Positions 50,671 to 62,603 of a stretch of DNA of 64,000 nt are shown one piece after another. Numbering within the stretch: position 1 is the stretch's first letter; each line of letters opens with the position of its first letter. Position numbers and translations under genes: made by a program. The notes under the pieces are model-generated. The model saw only the letters and a program-made list of their open reading frames with translations, was not told the DNA's origin and did not search any database. Source of the DNA: Helicostylum pulchrum (taxonomy: Eukaryota > Mucoromycota > Mucoromycetes > Mucorales > Mucoraceae); the NCBI GenBank assembly GCA_025677825.1, contig JAIXMO010000050.1, positions 1 through 64,000 of the forward strand, read 5' to 3'.

Positions 50671-51178
50671 CCTTTATTTTGTACATTTATCTATACAACA
50701 GTTTTTTTTCTTTCTTTTTTTTTTTTACCCTCACTTCACGTACAACTACTAGTCTTTCTTCTCATCTGTTACCCTTATAAATAATCCTAAAAAAATAAAT
50801 AACTATACGTGTCGCGTCACGAGTTGGGCAAATCTCTTGGCATTAAAATGATCCCTTGTTGAAGCCTTACGTTACCTGCCAATAGAATTCGATTCAAAAG
50901 CTAAAATTGCATAATTTTGCAAATCTACTGTAGTTCCGATTGACCAATAAGGTCGAATTTAAATCATACACTTGTTTTGAAACGTGTAAAAAAAGACATG
51001 GAATATCATGGATGTTTATCTCCTTTTTAAAATTGTAGCAAGACGTCACAGACCACAAGCTATTGGTGGAATGCTTATTAATCGTATTCAGTAGCCGATA
51101 TTGGGGGGGGGATTATAAATACGGATTAAAAATTTTCAAACGCGCTAATTTCCCTTTTTTATCATTATTATTTAAAAA
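50671..51178. other. Intergenic / thioredoxin promoter
   Basis: No gene is seen. A G run (GGGGGGGG) lies at about 51104-51111, 68 bp before the thioredoxin ATG, followed by a TATAAAT-type box. Confidence 0.6.
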
Positions 51179-51382
51179 ATGTCTTTCCAAGAACCCAAGA
51201 ACCTCCAACAATTCCAAGAATTAATTGCTCAAGATAAGTTAGTCATTGTTGATTTCCATGCTACCTGGTGTGGTCCTTGTAAGTTGATTGCTCCCAAGTT
51301 AGCCAAGTTCACCGAAACCTACAGCGATGCTGTCTTTGCCAAGGTTGATGTTGATGATGTTGCTGTAAGTATTATTAACTAG

Positions 51383-51416
<34 letters not shown>

Positions 51417-51592
51417 TGTGTGTGTGTGTGTGAGAGAGTAAAAGTCTAATATTATTATAGGATGTCGCTGCCGAATACCAAGTTCGTGCTATGCCTACCA
51501 TCATGTACTTCAAGAACGGTAAGAAGCTCGGTGAGGTTGTTGGTGCCAACATTGTTAACATCGAAGCCAAGATCAAGGAGTATTCTGCTTAA
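51179..51592 (+). CDS. TRX: Thioredoxin, 105 aa
   Basis: This is the cytosolic disulfide reductase. Exons are 51179-51364 and 51461-51592. The active site WCGPC is in [17 protein letters not shown] (about residues 29-33), and the cis-Pro segment is [13 protein letters not shown]. Length and the absence of a leader fit a cytosolic thioredoxin. Codon use is strongly biased (AAG, ACC, GTT, CAA) compared with neighbours, which suggests high expression. The single intron carries a GA then GT microsatellite. Confidence 0.96.
51385..51432. repeat. (GA)n(GT)n microsatellite in the thioredoxin intron
   Basis: About 14 GA units run straight into about 8 GT units and then a short GA run, between the donor at 51365 and the acceptor at 51460. 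Confidence 0.85.
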
Positions 51593-52944
51593 ACAAATTT
51601 TCCTTTTTTCTTCAACTCAAACTTTTTTTTTATTCTGTAATCTATATCCATCAAGTTTGTTTAAACTGAAATAAAAATTCCTTTTAAAAAAATTCTTTTT
51701 CAAATTATTTATTCCGATTTTTCATGGGTTGATTCAGCATCAAGTTGATAAATTCAAATTGAGTTTGAAATACTGTAAGCTGCTTTGAAGGTCTTGTATG
51801 TGCAATATAGTCCTCATTGGTCAAAGGCTTGACAGCTTGCTTCCAAAAAGAAGCTAGGATAATTTTGCATATTTTCATCAAAAAGATAAAACGTTTATTT
51901 TATTTAGTGCATCACTACCCTCAAGATATCTTGGATGCACATGTACCATACAATAAACACGGATTATTTCTTAATCGAACACGATAGTGTGATATCTATA
52001 TGAAAACTCTTGCAACCAAGTAAAAAAAAAAAAGCAATAAATACATGTTCCTAGTAATATACTCAATTATTAGTCTTACGGTCACAATTATACAAGTAGA
52101 AAAAAGTATATTTTTATTAGCTTAAATGATCGTTTGTATTATTATTTCTCCCAACAAAATTACATACGCGTAAAAGCATATCATTTTACATACGACCATC
52201 TACAGCACCTAATAGTAAAGCCACCGAATTTCGTATATTTTAGCAGGACTTTAGCGCCACTAATCAGCGAAACCTCCTCCCCCGTATCTCGATACTGATG
52301 GAATATTGCGCAATGATATCAAGTTATCACAGAGAAATAAAAATCGCATCATAGTTACTACAAATTGCAAAATAGATTTTTACCGCGCATTTTATTGAAA
52401 ATCAAATTATTGCTGTGGTCTTGTTGTTGCGCCTTCATTTCTTACGAGTGCGTGCTTTATAATTTCATGCAGCAGAAGAAGGTTTTGCTATGTATGCTTG
52501 AAAATAATCAATTGAGCTATTATACGGGATATTAAACTGGAAGAACCTTTATATTTCATGCGTATTTTTCTCTTGTAAAATACACTAATAAAAACGTATT
52601 CTTTTAAGAAGCGGGTAATGATTTACCAACAGTAGGTACCAGATAAGGAGGTTTCTTTTTTCGCAAATCCAAAAGAGCAGCGTGTAACGCTTAAAAAATC
52701 CGTGGACGTGGTAAATTGCGCAATCATTTAAGCACATTTACAACAAATTTTATCATTGTTATTATCCTTTATTACTGCCATGGGAAAAAAAAAGGGTAAG
52801 CATGAGATCACCTTATTTTATTCGTTTACAGAATATTCAATATTGATTGCGAATCTAGAAAAAAAAAACTATATAAATAAGAAGAAAATAGCCACGTAGT
52901 TTTTTCTTCTTCTCATAATTAAACTTATAACAAAACAAAGAACA
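51593..52944. other. Intergenic spacer
   Basis: About 1.35 kb of AT-rich DNA in which I see no gene or clear repeat. The end contains the dioxygenase promoter with a TATATAAA-type box at about 52870. Confidence 0.55.
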
Positions 52945-54161
52945 ATGGCTCCTCCTAACGTCGATAGCATCATCCAAGAAATTGAAAAGATTAACCTGCA
53001 ATCCCTTGCTCGTGAAAAAGGTCATTACTTGGTCTATCCAAAAACTAAGGTATTATTTTTCGCTAGTTAGATTCCGCTATCTAAAATATTAACAATATAT
53101 GTCTAAGTAGTTCCCTGAACTCGAATTGTTTGACCATAAAGATCCTGCAGCTCGCGGTGATCCCTCAAAAGCTTCTCTTTTCGATAACGCTGAAAAGATC
53201 TTTGATTTGACACCTAATATTGGTACCGAAGTTCACGGTCTTCAATTATCTGCTTTAAATGATACTCAAAAAGATGATTTAGCTTTATTGGTAGCTGAAC
53301 GTGGTGTAGTCTTTTTTAGAGATCAAAATATTGATGTTTATCAAGGCAAGGAATTTGCAAAGTACTTTGGTCCTCTGTAAGTTATTTTTTAACAAAATAA
53401 AACCGTTAGAAACTAAACTTTATATATATAGTCATGTTCACAACACTTTTGGTCACCCTCCTGGTCTTCCAGAAATTCATGTTGTTTACTTTGATACGGA
53501 GACTCTTAAAAAGTACAAAACAATTGGCGGTGTTGACCTTGAATTGCAACGATCTGCTGCAGATGGATGGCATTCGGACGTTACTTACGAGAACCAACCA
53601 GCCGGTTTAACATTGCTCAAGATCGATACTTTACCTGCTACTGGTGGTGATACTCTTTGGGCTTCGGGTTATACTGCCTACGACAAACTCTCACCTGCTT
53701 TCCAAAAATTTGTTGAAGGATTACAAGCTGTTCACTCTGGACAACAACAAGCAGATGAAGCCGTTAGAGAAGGCCATACAGTTCGCCGCAGCGTCTGGCA
53801 TGCTACCCACCCAGTTGTTCGTACTCACCCTGTTACTGGCTGGAAGTCTTTGTTTGTTCAACCAGGCTTTACTCGCTCCATCGTTGGTCTCTCCAGACGT
53901 GAATCAGATATCATTTTGAATTATTTATACGATCATATCTCTGGTGGTGTCGACTTTCAAGTTCGTTTCAAGTGGCAAGAGAACAGTGTAGCTGTTTGGG
54001 ACAACCGTGTCACAAACCATAACGCCATCTTTGATTATCTTAGCATTGGTAAGCGCCATGGCTGGAGAGTTACTCCTCAAGGTGAAGCACCCTATTTTGA
54101 CCCCAATAGTAAGTCTAGAAAGGAAGATTTAGCTGAAAAGACTAATATCGAGAAGGCATAA
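52945..54161 (+). CDS. TauD/TfdA-family alpha-ketoglutarate-dependent dioxygenase, 366 aa
   Basis: This is an Fe(II)/2-oxoglutarate oxygenase, probably of the sulfonate/taurine type that releases sulfite for sulfur scavenging (as yeast JLP1). Three exons: 52945-53049, 53111-53376 and 53432-54161. The iron ligands are H171-x-D173 in DGWHSDVTY and a distal His (about 320) in DNRVTNHNAIFDY. The 2-oxoglutarate-binding Arg is in HGWRVTPQGE (about 336). It also has the conserved ERGVVFFRDQ and PATGGDTLWAS blocks. The exact substrate cannot be read from sequence. Codon use is moderately biased. Confidence 0.9.
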
Positions 54162-54471
54162 ACAAACTTGAATAATCACATAAGAGCGGTAATTAGTATC
54201 TTTAATTTAAATAAAATAATTGTGTTGAATAATACAAATATAATTTAAAATATATCACTCTAATTTTGACAAAAAAGGGGATTAACTTTAAAATTAAAAG
54301 TGGTACTGTTCTTGTTTACAACTGAGGATTTGTTAATACAATGTCCTTAAAGAATTAAATACACACCCCTCAAGTAAAGCCAGTCTTTAAAGTACTTTTT
54401 TTTCTTTCTGTGTTTAACATTATAGTATCAATGCAAATTGACAAAAAACAAAAAAAGATGTGACTATTTAT
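54162..54471. other. Convergent 3' flanks
   Basis: It lies between the dioxygenase and pyrG stops. There is no coding potential. Confidence 0.65.
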
Positions 54472-55358
54472 TTATGCAGATTGATGGATGGAAAGTCTTT
54501 CAAGGTAAGCATCCCAACCAGCTTGACGGTAACGCTTGGCTTGAGCTTCAACTTGATCGGGGTTACCATAGATACCACGACCAACAATAATAATATCCCC
54601 ACCACTTTCGACAATGACTTCACGGGGAGTTCTATACTGTTGACCTAAGCCATCACCCTTCACATCCAAACCAACACCAGGAGACATGACAACAAAATCC
54701 TCATCGTCAAATTGATTCATTTTATGTTGAGCAATAAATCCAAACACGAAGTCCTTATTACGACGAGCCATCTCTACAGACTCAGTGGTATAACTACCTT
54801 TGGTTAAAGCACCCTTGGATGACATCTCTGCCAACAAGAGTAAACCACGACCAAGAGGAAGACCTACCTCGGCAAGACCCTTAATAATACCTTCTCCGGG
54901 AACTGTATGTGCGTTGGTAATATGGGACCAAGAGGCAATCTTATAGACACCGTTAGCATATTGGTGTTTAACAGTGTTACCAATATCTGCAAATTTACGG
55001 TCCTCAAAGATCAAAAAATCATGCTTTTTAGCTAAACTTTCTAATTGTTGAACCAAGTCCATGTCAAAATCTTCAACGATATCAATATGGGTCTAAAGAG
55101 GGTTACGCCAAAAAGAAAAGAGGGACGCGTTTATACGAGGTATTGCCGAAGAATTGAAAGAAGAAGAAAAAAACTTACCTTGAGAACACAAACAAAGGGA
55201 CCGACAGCATTAGCAATAGCAATCAATTCCTTTTTGGTGGTGACATCAACAGCTACAGAAAGGTTGGATTGCTTACGTTCCATCAATTCAAAAAGAGAGC
55301 GAGCACAAGCATTGGGGTGTTGCTTTGCACGTTCAGTATAAGTCTTGTAAGTGTTCAT
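54472..55358 (-). CDS. pyrG: Orotidine 5'-phosphate decarboxylase, 266 aa
   Basis: This is the last step of de novo UMP synthesis (OMP to UMP). Two exons, 55358-55179 and 55092-54472. The catalytic loop is [16 protein letters not shown] with the Lys-x-Asp pair. It also has the substrate segment [15 protein letters not shown], the HTVPG and LLLLAEMSS blocks, and [21 protein letters not shown]. The [12 protein letters not shown] end matches the family, and length is typical for fungi. The ATG at 55358 is the only good one before the [15 protein letters not shown] start. Confidence 0.96.
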
Positions 55359-55457
55359 GACGAGGGATTTATTATGGTATTAAAGTATATATGTATAAGG
55401 TAGAGTGCTTGCGAGGGGGGTAGGTAGATTTTTAAAAAAAAAAAATCAAAAAGAAAG

Positions 55458-56800
55458 TCACGGATCTTCTTCTTCAATAGGTGACAATAAGCCTGAAGAA
55501 GTTTTACGATCAAGTAGATTTAAACGTAAACTATCAAGTGGTAATGTATTATAGATCTTTTTAACCCATTCGTTTTCCAAGCGAAAAATAACCCATACCC
55601 ATCGTCTAAAAATTTCTAACAGTAAAAATATACTAGCATCTATTTGTCTAATGTAAATGGGTGAACTTAATTTTAAGCTCCAAGTGATACGAAGCAAAAA
55701 ATCAATGGCCGTAGCAGCAATATAAAAAGTAGTTGGAAAGTAAAGTTGTGTACGAAACTTCACCTTACTGCTTTTTGTTGATACTGTAATTAAATTCCAA
55801 TCCATTGAAATATCCCACCAAAATGAATACATTGAATTAATAAACACAAATAATATCCTAATTATAAAAGAAGGTTGGTATTACACTAATTTAAAACAAA
55901 AAAAAAGGTTTACCATAATTGTGTCACTGTATTTTCGTTCAAGTACCAATGATTTGGCGTACTTCCGGTTTCAGCTACATATATTGCTGCCTTCTTTTGT
56001 ACAGATGCAAGTATAACTACAGGTAAAGATGATGTGTACTTGATAGCATTTAATACATGCCGTCTTTCTTTTGTTTCAACATATTCGCTGACGCACTGTT
56101 TTAATCGAATTAAATAAGGCAAACTAAAAAAAAAAAAAAAAAAGTTAATATCCCATACACATGTTATAATTACACCTTTTTTACCTAATAAATAAAGGAA
56201 CCATAACATCCCTATAATATAAATTATCTGTATTATCCATAAAATACGAAGACTTTTGACCAGCAAATAAAACGCAACCAGCGATATACAAATCACCAAA
56301 CACGTTTGAAAAACTGGTCAACATGTCAGCCAAGATGATGTCTGAAAAGAAGACTGGAGCAAAAATATTCAAGGACAAGACTCGCTTTGACATTCTATAC
56401 TTTATTTTAATAAGTACACACACACATACACACACAACAACAACAATAAAAAAATATTTTACCTGATGAACCTAATTCGTTCTTTTCTATAAATTGCTTT
56501 TCCAGGCCAAAACAATAGGGCAAGACAAGAGATGTAAGGTAACAATGCAACGACGGAAGAATTAAAGTACCAGTAAACATAAAGATTAAATGCGATTACC
56601 ATTGAAAAGGCAGCAGACAAAATAAATATAGGCTTATATAAGGGTGTCTGTTTATCGACCTGATGAAGTTGTAATAAAGAAACTGGATCGATACCTGATT
56701 TCGATAATACAAGCAGGTTCAAGGCCCAACCCCAAATCCCTAATGAAAATAGCGCAATAGGTCTATATGTCAAGGGCAAAAATGTACCTTCTACATCCAT
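55458..56800 (-). CDS. EXS-domain multi-pass membrane protein, ERD1-like, 385 aa
   Basis: Four exons join in phase: 56800-56463, 56394-56185, 56123-55914 and 55857-55458. It has about eight hydrophobic segments (for example IALFSLGIWGWALNLLVL, then VIAFNLYVYWYF). EXS-family landmarks are present: SLPYLIRLKQCVSEYVETKE, RHVLNAIKY, FWWDISMDWNL and IFRRWVWVIFRLENEW. Yeast Erd1 sits in the Golgi, recycles phosphate from glycosylation and helps retain ER and Golgi proteins; XPR1 exports phosphate. The short length without an SPX domain favours Erd1 over XPR1. The start codon lies about 1.1 kb from pyrG on the same strand, so transcription is independent. Confidence 0.85.
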
Positions 56801-57230
56801 GTGAATTGAAGTTTTTTTTATAAATGTAATTAAGAAGGAAAAGAAAGAGATGAGGACTTTTAAAAGATTTATAATTGTGAAAAAAAAAATAGAAGCAGCA
56901 GTGTGAAATGGGGATTTAATTTAAGGGCAAAAATGGTGTTACATGCAAAAAAGTTTTATGTGAAAGAGTTGTTTCCTGATTTATGATTACGGCGTGAAAA
57001 AAACAATAAAAACGCTATTTCGATCCACTTATATCTAAAAAAAAAGTTGTACCTACTCAGACATATTCCGTTTTATATGCCGATGAAATGCATTTTAGCT
57101 CCTTTATATTTATCACCTTTCTTTTATCCTTTTTTTTCTTCTTTTTTAATTATAGATACCTACGTTTTTTATTGATACATACACGCTCATATATATATAT
57201 ATATTATATTATATATAATTATAGAAAAGG
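56801..57230. other. Divergent promoter between ERD1-like and G-alpha genes
   Basis: AT-rich with T tracts and a (TA)n run at 57190-57225 just before the G-alpha start. No gene is seen. Confidence 0.6.
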
Positions 57231-58741
57231 ATGGGAATTTGTCAATCTGGTCAAGATACTCGAGATACAGAAAGAAGCTGTCAAATAGATAAGCAATTAG
57301 AAAAAGACAAGGTGAAACAAGAATACAAAATATTACTTTTAGGTAGCGGAGAGTCAGGAAAATCAACTATTTTAAAGCAAATGAAAATTATTAATCAAAA
57401 CGGATATTCTAAAGAAGAATTACGTTCGTGGCGAGTAATTGTATACCGAAACCTGATTGAATCAGCCCAGACACTAGTACAAGCAATGAAGAACCTAGAA
57501 GTATCATTTGAGAATAATTCAAATAATGTATATAGTAATCTAAACTACCAAAAAAAAAAAAAAAAAAAAAAATGACGAATAATTATTCTATATTAAATAA
57601 TAGGAGCATGCTAATGTAGTAATGGGCTATCAGTTCCCAGGAGATAATCAAAGTCAATTAAGCGCTTCTGTACTGGACGCAGTTGAAAGTATTTGGGCAG
57701 ATAACAATACAAAATCTATTGTACAAGATAGAGCAAGTGAATTTTATTTAATGGATTCTGCTTCTTAGTAAATGTCTTCTTACAACATGTATGTATATAC
57801 TTATTAATATACTAATTATTTATATGTTAGCTTCTTTGATGAAATAAGACGTGTTTCAAAATCAGATTATGTTCCAAACGATCAAGATGTATTACGTGCA
57901 AGACTTAAAACTACTGGAATTACAGAAATAAGGTTTCAGCATAAAAAACAAGCATCTATACAGTGAGTTAGGAGTTTATTAAAGGAGCAAAAAAAAAAAA
58001 GAGAGGCAATGTATTGGACCCTTTTAACATTCCAATAGTATGTTTGACGTTGGGGGACAAAGATCGGAAAGGAGAAAATGGATACATTGCTTTGACGCAG
58101 TAACTTCAATTATATTTTGCGTTGCATTAAATGAATATGATCAAGTACTATTAGAAGAAACGAAACAAGTAAATGATAAACTGTACGCATATATAAACTG
58201 ACAGCTAACTGATAACTTAGAATCGAATGTTGGAAAGTATCGCTTTATTTGAATCCGTAGTCAATAGTAGATGGTTCTTACAAACCTCCATAATGTTGTT
58301 CCTAAACAAAGTCGATTTATTCAAAACTAAAGTGGCACGAGTTCCTCTTGAAAATTATTTTCCTGATTACGGAGGTAAAACATTTTTAATCACCCAAAAG
58401 CATTATTACTTTTTTATGTATATATTCTTGACGTTCCAATTATAGGAGGTTCCGATATCAATAAAGCTATAAAGTATATACTTTGGAGGTTCCTTCAAGC
58501 TAATAGACCTAAGTTACAAGTATATCCTCAGTAAAGTATTTTATATCAGTCTGTCATTATTTATCTTGCTAACTTGCCAACTAGTTTAACTCAAGCAACG
58601 AACACTAATAATGTAAAAAAAAAAAAAAAAAACCCCCCCCCCAAAACTATATTGACTTTATGTGTGTAGATTCGATTTGTCTTTTTTACTGTAGAAGATA
58701 CGCTACTTCAAAACGCTTTAAAAGCGTCAGGAATGATGTGA
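57231..58741 (+). CDS. Heterotrimeric G-protein alpha subunit, 353 aa
   Basis: Eight exons: 57231-57527, 57604-57767, 57831-57962, 58039-58168, 58221-58374, 58446-58530, 58585-58612 (28 nt) and 58670-58741. MGICQS fits N-myristoylation and palmitoylation. G1 is GSGESGKST (38-46). Switch I has R178 and T182 in [10 protein letters not shown]3 is DVGGQ (Gln205), and G4 is NKVD (270-273). G5 reads TQATNT (323-328) rather than the usual TCATDT. The C-terminus ends NALKASGMM without the pertussis-toxin cysteine. It is probably coupled to pheromone or nutrient receptors and may feed the MAPKKK at 40747-44720. One of several paralogues is likely in such a genome. The intron before the last exon contains adjacent A and C homopolymers. 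Confidence 0.93.
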
Positions 58742-58885
58742 AAAAGAGATGCCCCACTATTGTAAATTCTACATCTATAAATTATTAATTTTTTTTTCTT
58801 TGAAAGAGAGTTTTTTGTTGTATTATTATAATGATTGACTCGTATTGTACTTTGAAATAAAATATTGCCACTTTATTAAATTTAT
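58742..58885. other. Convergent 3' flanks
   Basis: A short AT-rich gap between the G-alpha and oligopeptidase stops. No features. Confidence 0.6.
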
Positions 58886-61800
58886 TTAGTTGGTAACACC
58901 AATATCTTCTCTCATAAAGGCTTCGGAAGAAGGTTCTCTACCGAGGAAAGCCTTCAAGAGATCCATACCATCTCTGTATAGTTCATTTTTTTTTAGTTTT
59001 CATAATCTCAATTAATATTCTGCTTGAACTTACCTGCTGCTACCCTTTTCAAGAATGTTCTTACGGTAAGAATAACCGACTTCAGGAGAAAGTGTATTCT
59101 CTTCAAACTTACTAAAGAACATGTCGCTAGAGAATACCTTGGACCACATATAACCGTAATAACCTATTGTACATATATTAGTTACGTTTCGAATTGATTT
59201 TTCCTTTGATTACTTACCGGCGTCATAACCACCCATCAAATGACTACAGGTATAATATATGTTAGACCGAATTTAATTTTAACACTGTAAATGACTTACC
59301 CAAATGCGGCTTGACCAAAAGAACCCTAAAGTTTAAATAGAAAAGTGTCAATAAGATCCCTCCCCCTCCGCCTTTAATTTTTATTTATGCGTATATACCT
59401 CAGGAGCAGCAGTTAATGAAATCTTTTCACGAAGTTCGTTATAAACCTTGGTGGTATCAAGGTTTACATCTGGAAGAGTAAATAAAATAAAATAAATTAG
59501 AAAATAATAATAATATATAATAGTTTCTCATTTTTACCATCAGAGGTATGAATATTCATGTCATAGATACCAAAGAATAATTGACGTAAATTAAGCATAG
59601 CAGCATCTACGTTCTTGGATTTAACAATACGATCAATAATTTCGTCCGAAATGGGTTCACCAGTTTCAAAATGAGCAGTGAGGTATTTAAGAGACTTGGG
59701 ATCAAAGCACCAGTTCTCCAACATCTAATAAACAGAGTATTTAGTATATCCATATTTTGTTTCGAATAATAAAAACCTTACTTGAGAAGGAGCTTCAACG
59801 AAATCGCCTTCGACAGAAGTACCGTGAAAACGAGCATATTTGGTACGACTACATAAATGGTGCATAACATGACCCAATTCATGGAACAAGGTAATGACTT
59901 CATCGTGCTTTAACAAGGAAGGCTTATCAGCAGATCTATAATCTTATTTTAGCACACAAAGTTTTTCAAGTACTTGCAAGTTACTTACGGTTTGGTAAAG
60001 TTGGCTACCATGGCAGCAATAGGTGCTACACGATCCCCATGTTCGTCAATATAAGAAGGTTGAAGAGGGAAACAAGCAGCATGAGGATCTAATCATGAAA
60101 AAATTAGTAAGTAAATAATAAAAAAAAACAGTGTAATATATCTTACACTTGTTATCACGAGGGAATAAATCAAGGTACATAAATCCAGAGAAACTCTTAT
60201 CCTCTACAGCATCCCAACACTCAAACAATTGAACATCAGGGTGCCACACAACAGCCTTTTCTGCAGGTACCTTAACAAATTTGAGGCCCAAGACTTTTTC
60301 ATAAATCTCCAACATTTCTATAATAAACTGTCAGTATAATTTTTTTCTTTTTTTTAAAAAAAAAGAAGTGCTTACTTTGGATAGTGGTTTCCAAACTAAA
60401 ATACTTTTTAATTTGTTCTTGGTCAACTGCGTATTCATTCTCAAGAAGGATTCGTTGGTAGTAACTAGAGTCCCAGGCGTTGAATGAACCATCGTAGTTT
60501 TCACCACGCTTGGCTTTAGGTTTTAATTAGTACCCTGTATATTTTTCACACACATACATATGTATTGTACCTTTTTCAGCCTACATTTTTAGTTAGTAAA
60601 AATTATTTGTTTATGGTTATTTCCTTACCTTTTTGAGTTCCTTAAGTTCTTCAATTTCTTTTACACCAGGAGCATGGAGTTTATCTGCCAAGTCGTTCAA
60701 GAACTACAAAATTATTATTAACAAGAAAAAACACACACACGATAAAAGTATATACTTACAGTCTCTACGGCTTCCACAGTTTTTGCCATCTTGACTTCAA
60801 GAACATAGTCAGCATGAGATTTGTAACCCAAGATCTATAGGATACATATATATATGAGTATAAAAGAACTGTTCTTTGGTATAAATATGTCTTTTACCTT
60901 GGCAGCTTGACGACGTAACTTGATGGCCTAATAGACGAAATAAATGATTTAAAAAATATAAGAAAAGAAGGCTGTGCTTTTGTTTACCTCTTCAAGCAAA
61001 GGAATGTTTTCTTGGTTACGAGACTCATAAGCAGTAGCATGTAATCTACGAGTGTTTTCGTTCTTACACAACTTAAGTACTACACACGTATAAAAAAAAG
61101 GGGTAAAAAAAATAATACTTTTACTCTTTATAAGTTACATCTAACATACCAGGACGAACATCTGGACGGCGAATAAAATAGAAATAAAAATGTCAGTGAG
61201 ACCTTTTTTTTTTTTTTTTGCATTATCAGTAAATAGTACCAGGATACCTATTTAAAAACAAATTAGAGAAACATAAATAAATGTAAATAGAGCATGTCTA
61301 CTTTACTTCATAGTTAAAACGTATTTGGTAACACCGTCTTCTTGTTCAGTCTTTAATCCATCTGTGCAGAAGGTATTTTATCGTGAGAATTTTTATTTTA
61401 TTTTTGTATGTTGCGCATATATACCTAAAAAGTCATCATCGAGACCTTCCAATTCTTCCTATAGCACTCTGTAAATACGGGGCTTCTTTTAAAAAGTAAT
61501 ATAGTTAGTAAAATTATAACATACCTTTGTAAACTTGATAGCTATACATTATTATTTTCTTTATTAGTAATACACTTTAACTTTTCACGAAAATAATGAT
61601 AACACTTACTGCTACTCTCACGGGCCCAGTTCTTATTAAATTCAATACAAGCCTCGCTTAAACGCTTACGAAGTTCCTTGAGCTCGTTACGCTTCTCTTC
61701 CTCCAGATGAAGACCGTTTCTACGGAAACTGCGTTCCATTTTACGAAGGAAACGAGCTTCTTCTTGACCCAACGAGTCAAGATTGGTCTTTGAGATGAAA

Positions 61801-62195
61801 CTTTGAATAACAGAAAACAAGTCGTGACGCATACTTTGCTCAATACTGAATTGGTCATATTTGGTCTCGGCAGCAACAGAAGCTTCACGAACATCGGATT
61901 CAGGGGAAATTTGACTTAATGAGCTAACAAGTTGAGCCTTGCCTAATATATATAACAGCTTTTAGTATAGTATAGACTAATATATGTATATATCAAGGAT
62001 TTATTTACCTGATAATTCGTTTTCAATACGAGCTAAACGAACTACAATGTTTTCGTAGGTTTGCTCCTCTGATTTCAAAGAAGCAACGAGGTCATTGATT
62101 TCAAGTTCTTGAGCAATAATATCAGAAGTAATGCTTTCAACTTGTTCAGCATTGATGCTGAAATCGAGAGAAGGTGTGGGTGCTGTTTGTGTCAT
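58886..62195 (-). CDS. PRD1: M3-family metalloendopeptidase (saccharolysin / thimet oligopeptidase type), 672 aa
   Basis: A zinc peptidase that degrades short cytosolic peptides. I resolve 22 exons, all in phase: 62195-62009, 61942-61610, 61541-61525, 61458-61425, 61361-61307, 61247-61240, 61161-61150, 61079-60988, 60927-60898, 60834-60760, 60703-60629, 60580-60571, 60513-60376, 60317-60147, 60088-59989, 59935-59782, 59724-59538, 59469-59399, 59325-59300, 59243-59218, 59163-59034 and 58973-58886. The active site is [13 protein letters not shown] (H464-E-x-x-H468), with the third ligand Glu493 in GDFVEAPSQ. The C-terminal substrate hinge is [15 protein letters not shown]. Four exons are only 17, 8, 12 and 10 nt long, yet together they restore conserved sequence (KYPDVRPVLKLC). 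Length matches the family (about 690 aa). Expression is driven from the 62196-62603 divergent spacer. Confidence 0.93.
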
Positions 62196-62603
62196 GTCGA
62201 AAGTAAAAAGAAGAAGCAACTATCTACGCGTTTTTCTTTTGAACAAAAAGTTGGCGGTAAATAAACTTAAAACGGGCCCGGATCAACCTATATATTTAGA
62301 ATTATAGGCTTCTTTTTTTTAGTTGTTAGAGTTTATTTTTGTTTGATGATTAAGTAAAGTCCAAAATCTTAAAGCAGAGATGGACTATACTCTTTCAATT
62401 TTAAGTTTTAAACATTTACTTCTTGTATCATCGACCATTTGAAAAGGAAGCTACTACGAATGCGGCAAACATGTAATCATGCTTTGAATTGTAACGATTG
62501 GGTCTGAATTTAAAGTGTGCCTTTTTTTGTGCTATCCGTGTTCCGAGGACGCCCCCCTTTTTTTCTCTCTTTTATTTACTTTTTTCTTTTTTTTAAAAAA
62601 AAG
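62196..62603. other. Divergent promoter region
   Basis: It lies between the oligopeptidase (-) and the membrane protein gene (+). It ends in a T-rich/A-rich leader (62580-62602) directly before the chosen ATG. A GC-richer stretch, GTTCCGAGGACGCCCC, is at about 62541-62556. Confidence 0.6.

Noticed and set aside
62517..62603. Upstream Met giving a 319-aa form of the membrane protein
   Set aside because: The extra 29 residues are mostly Phe, Leu and Lys from T and A tracts, and the Met at 62604 follows the normal A-rich leader.
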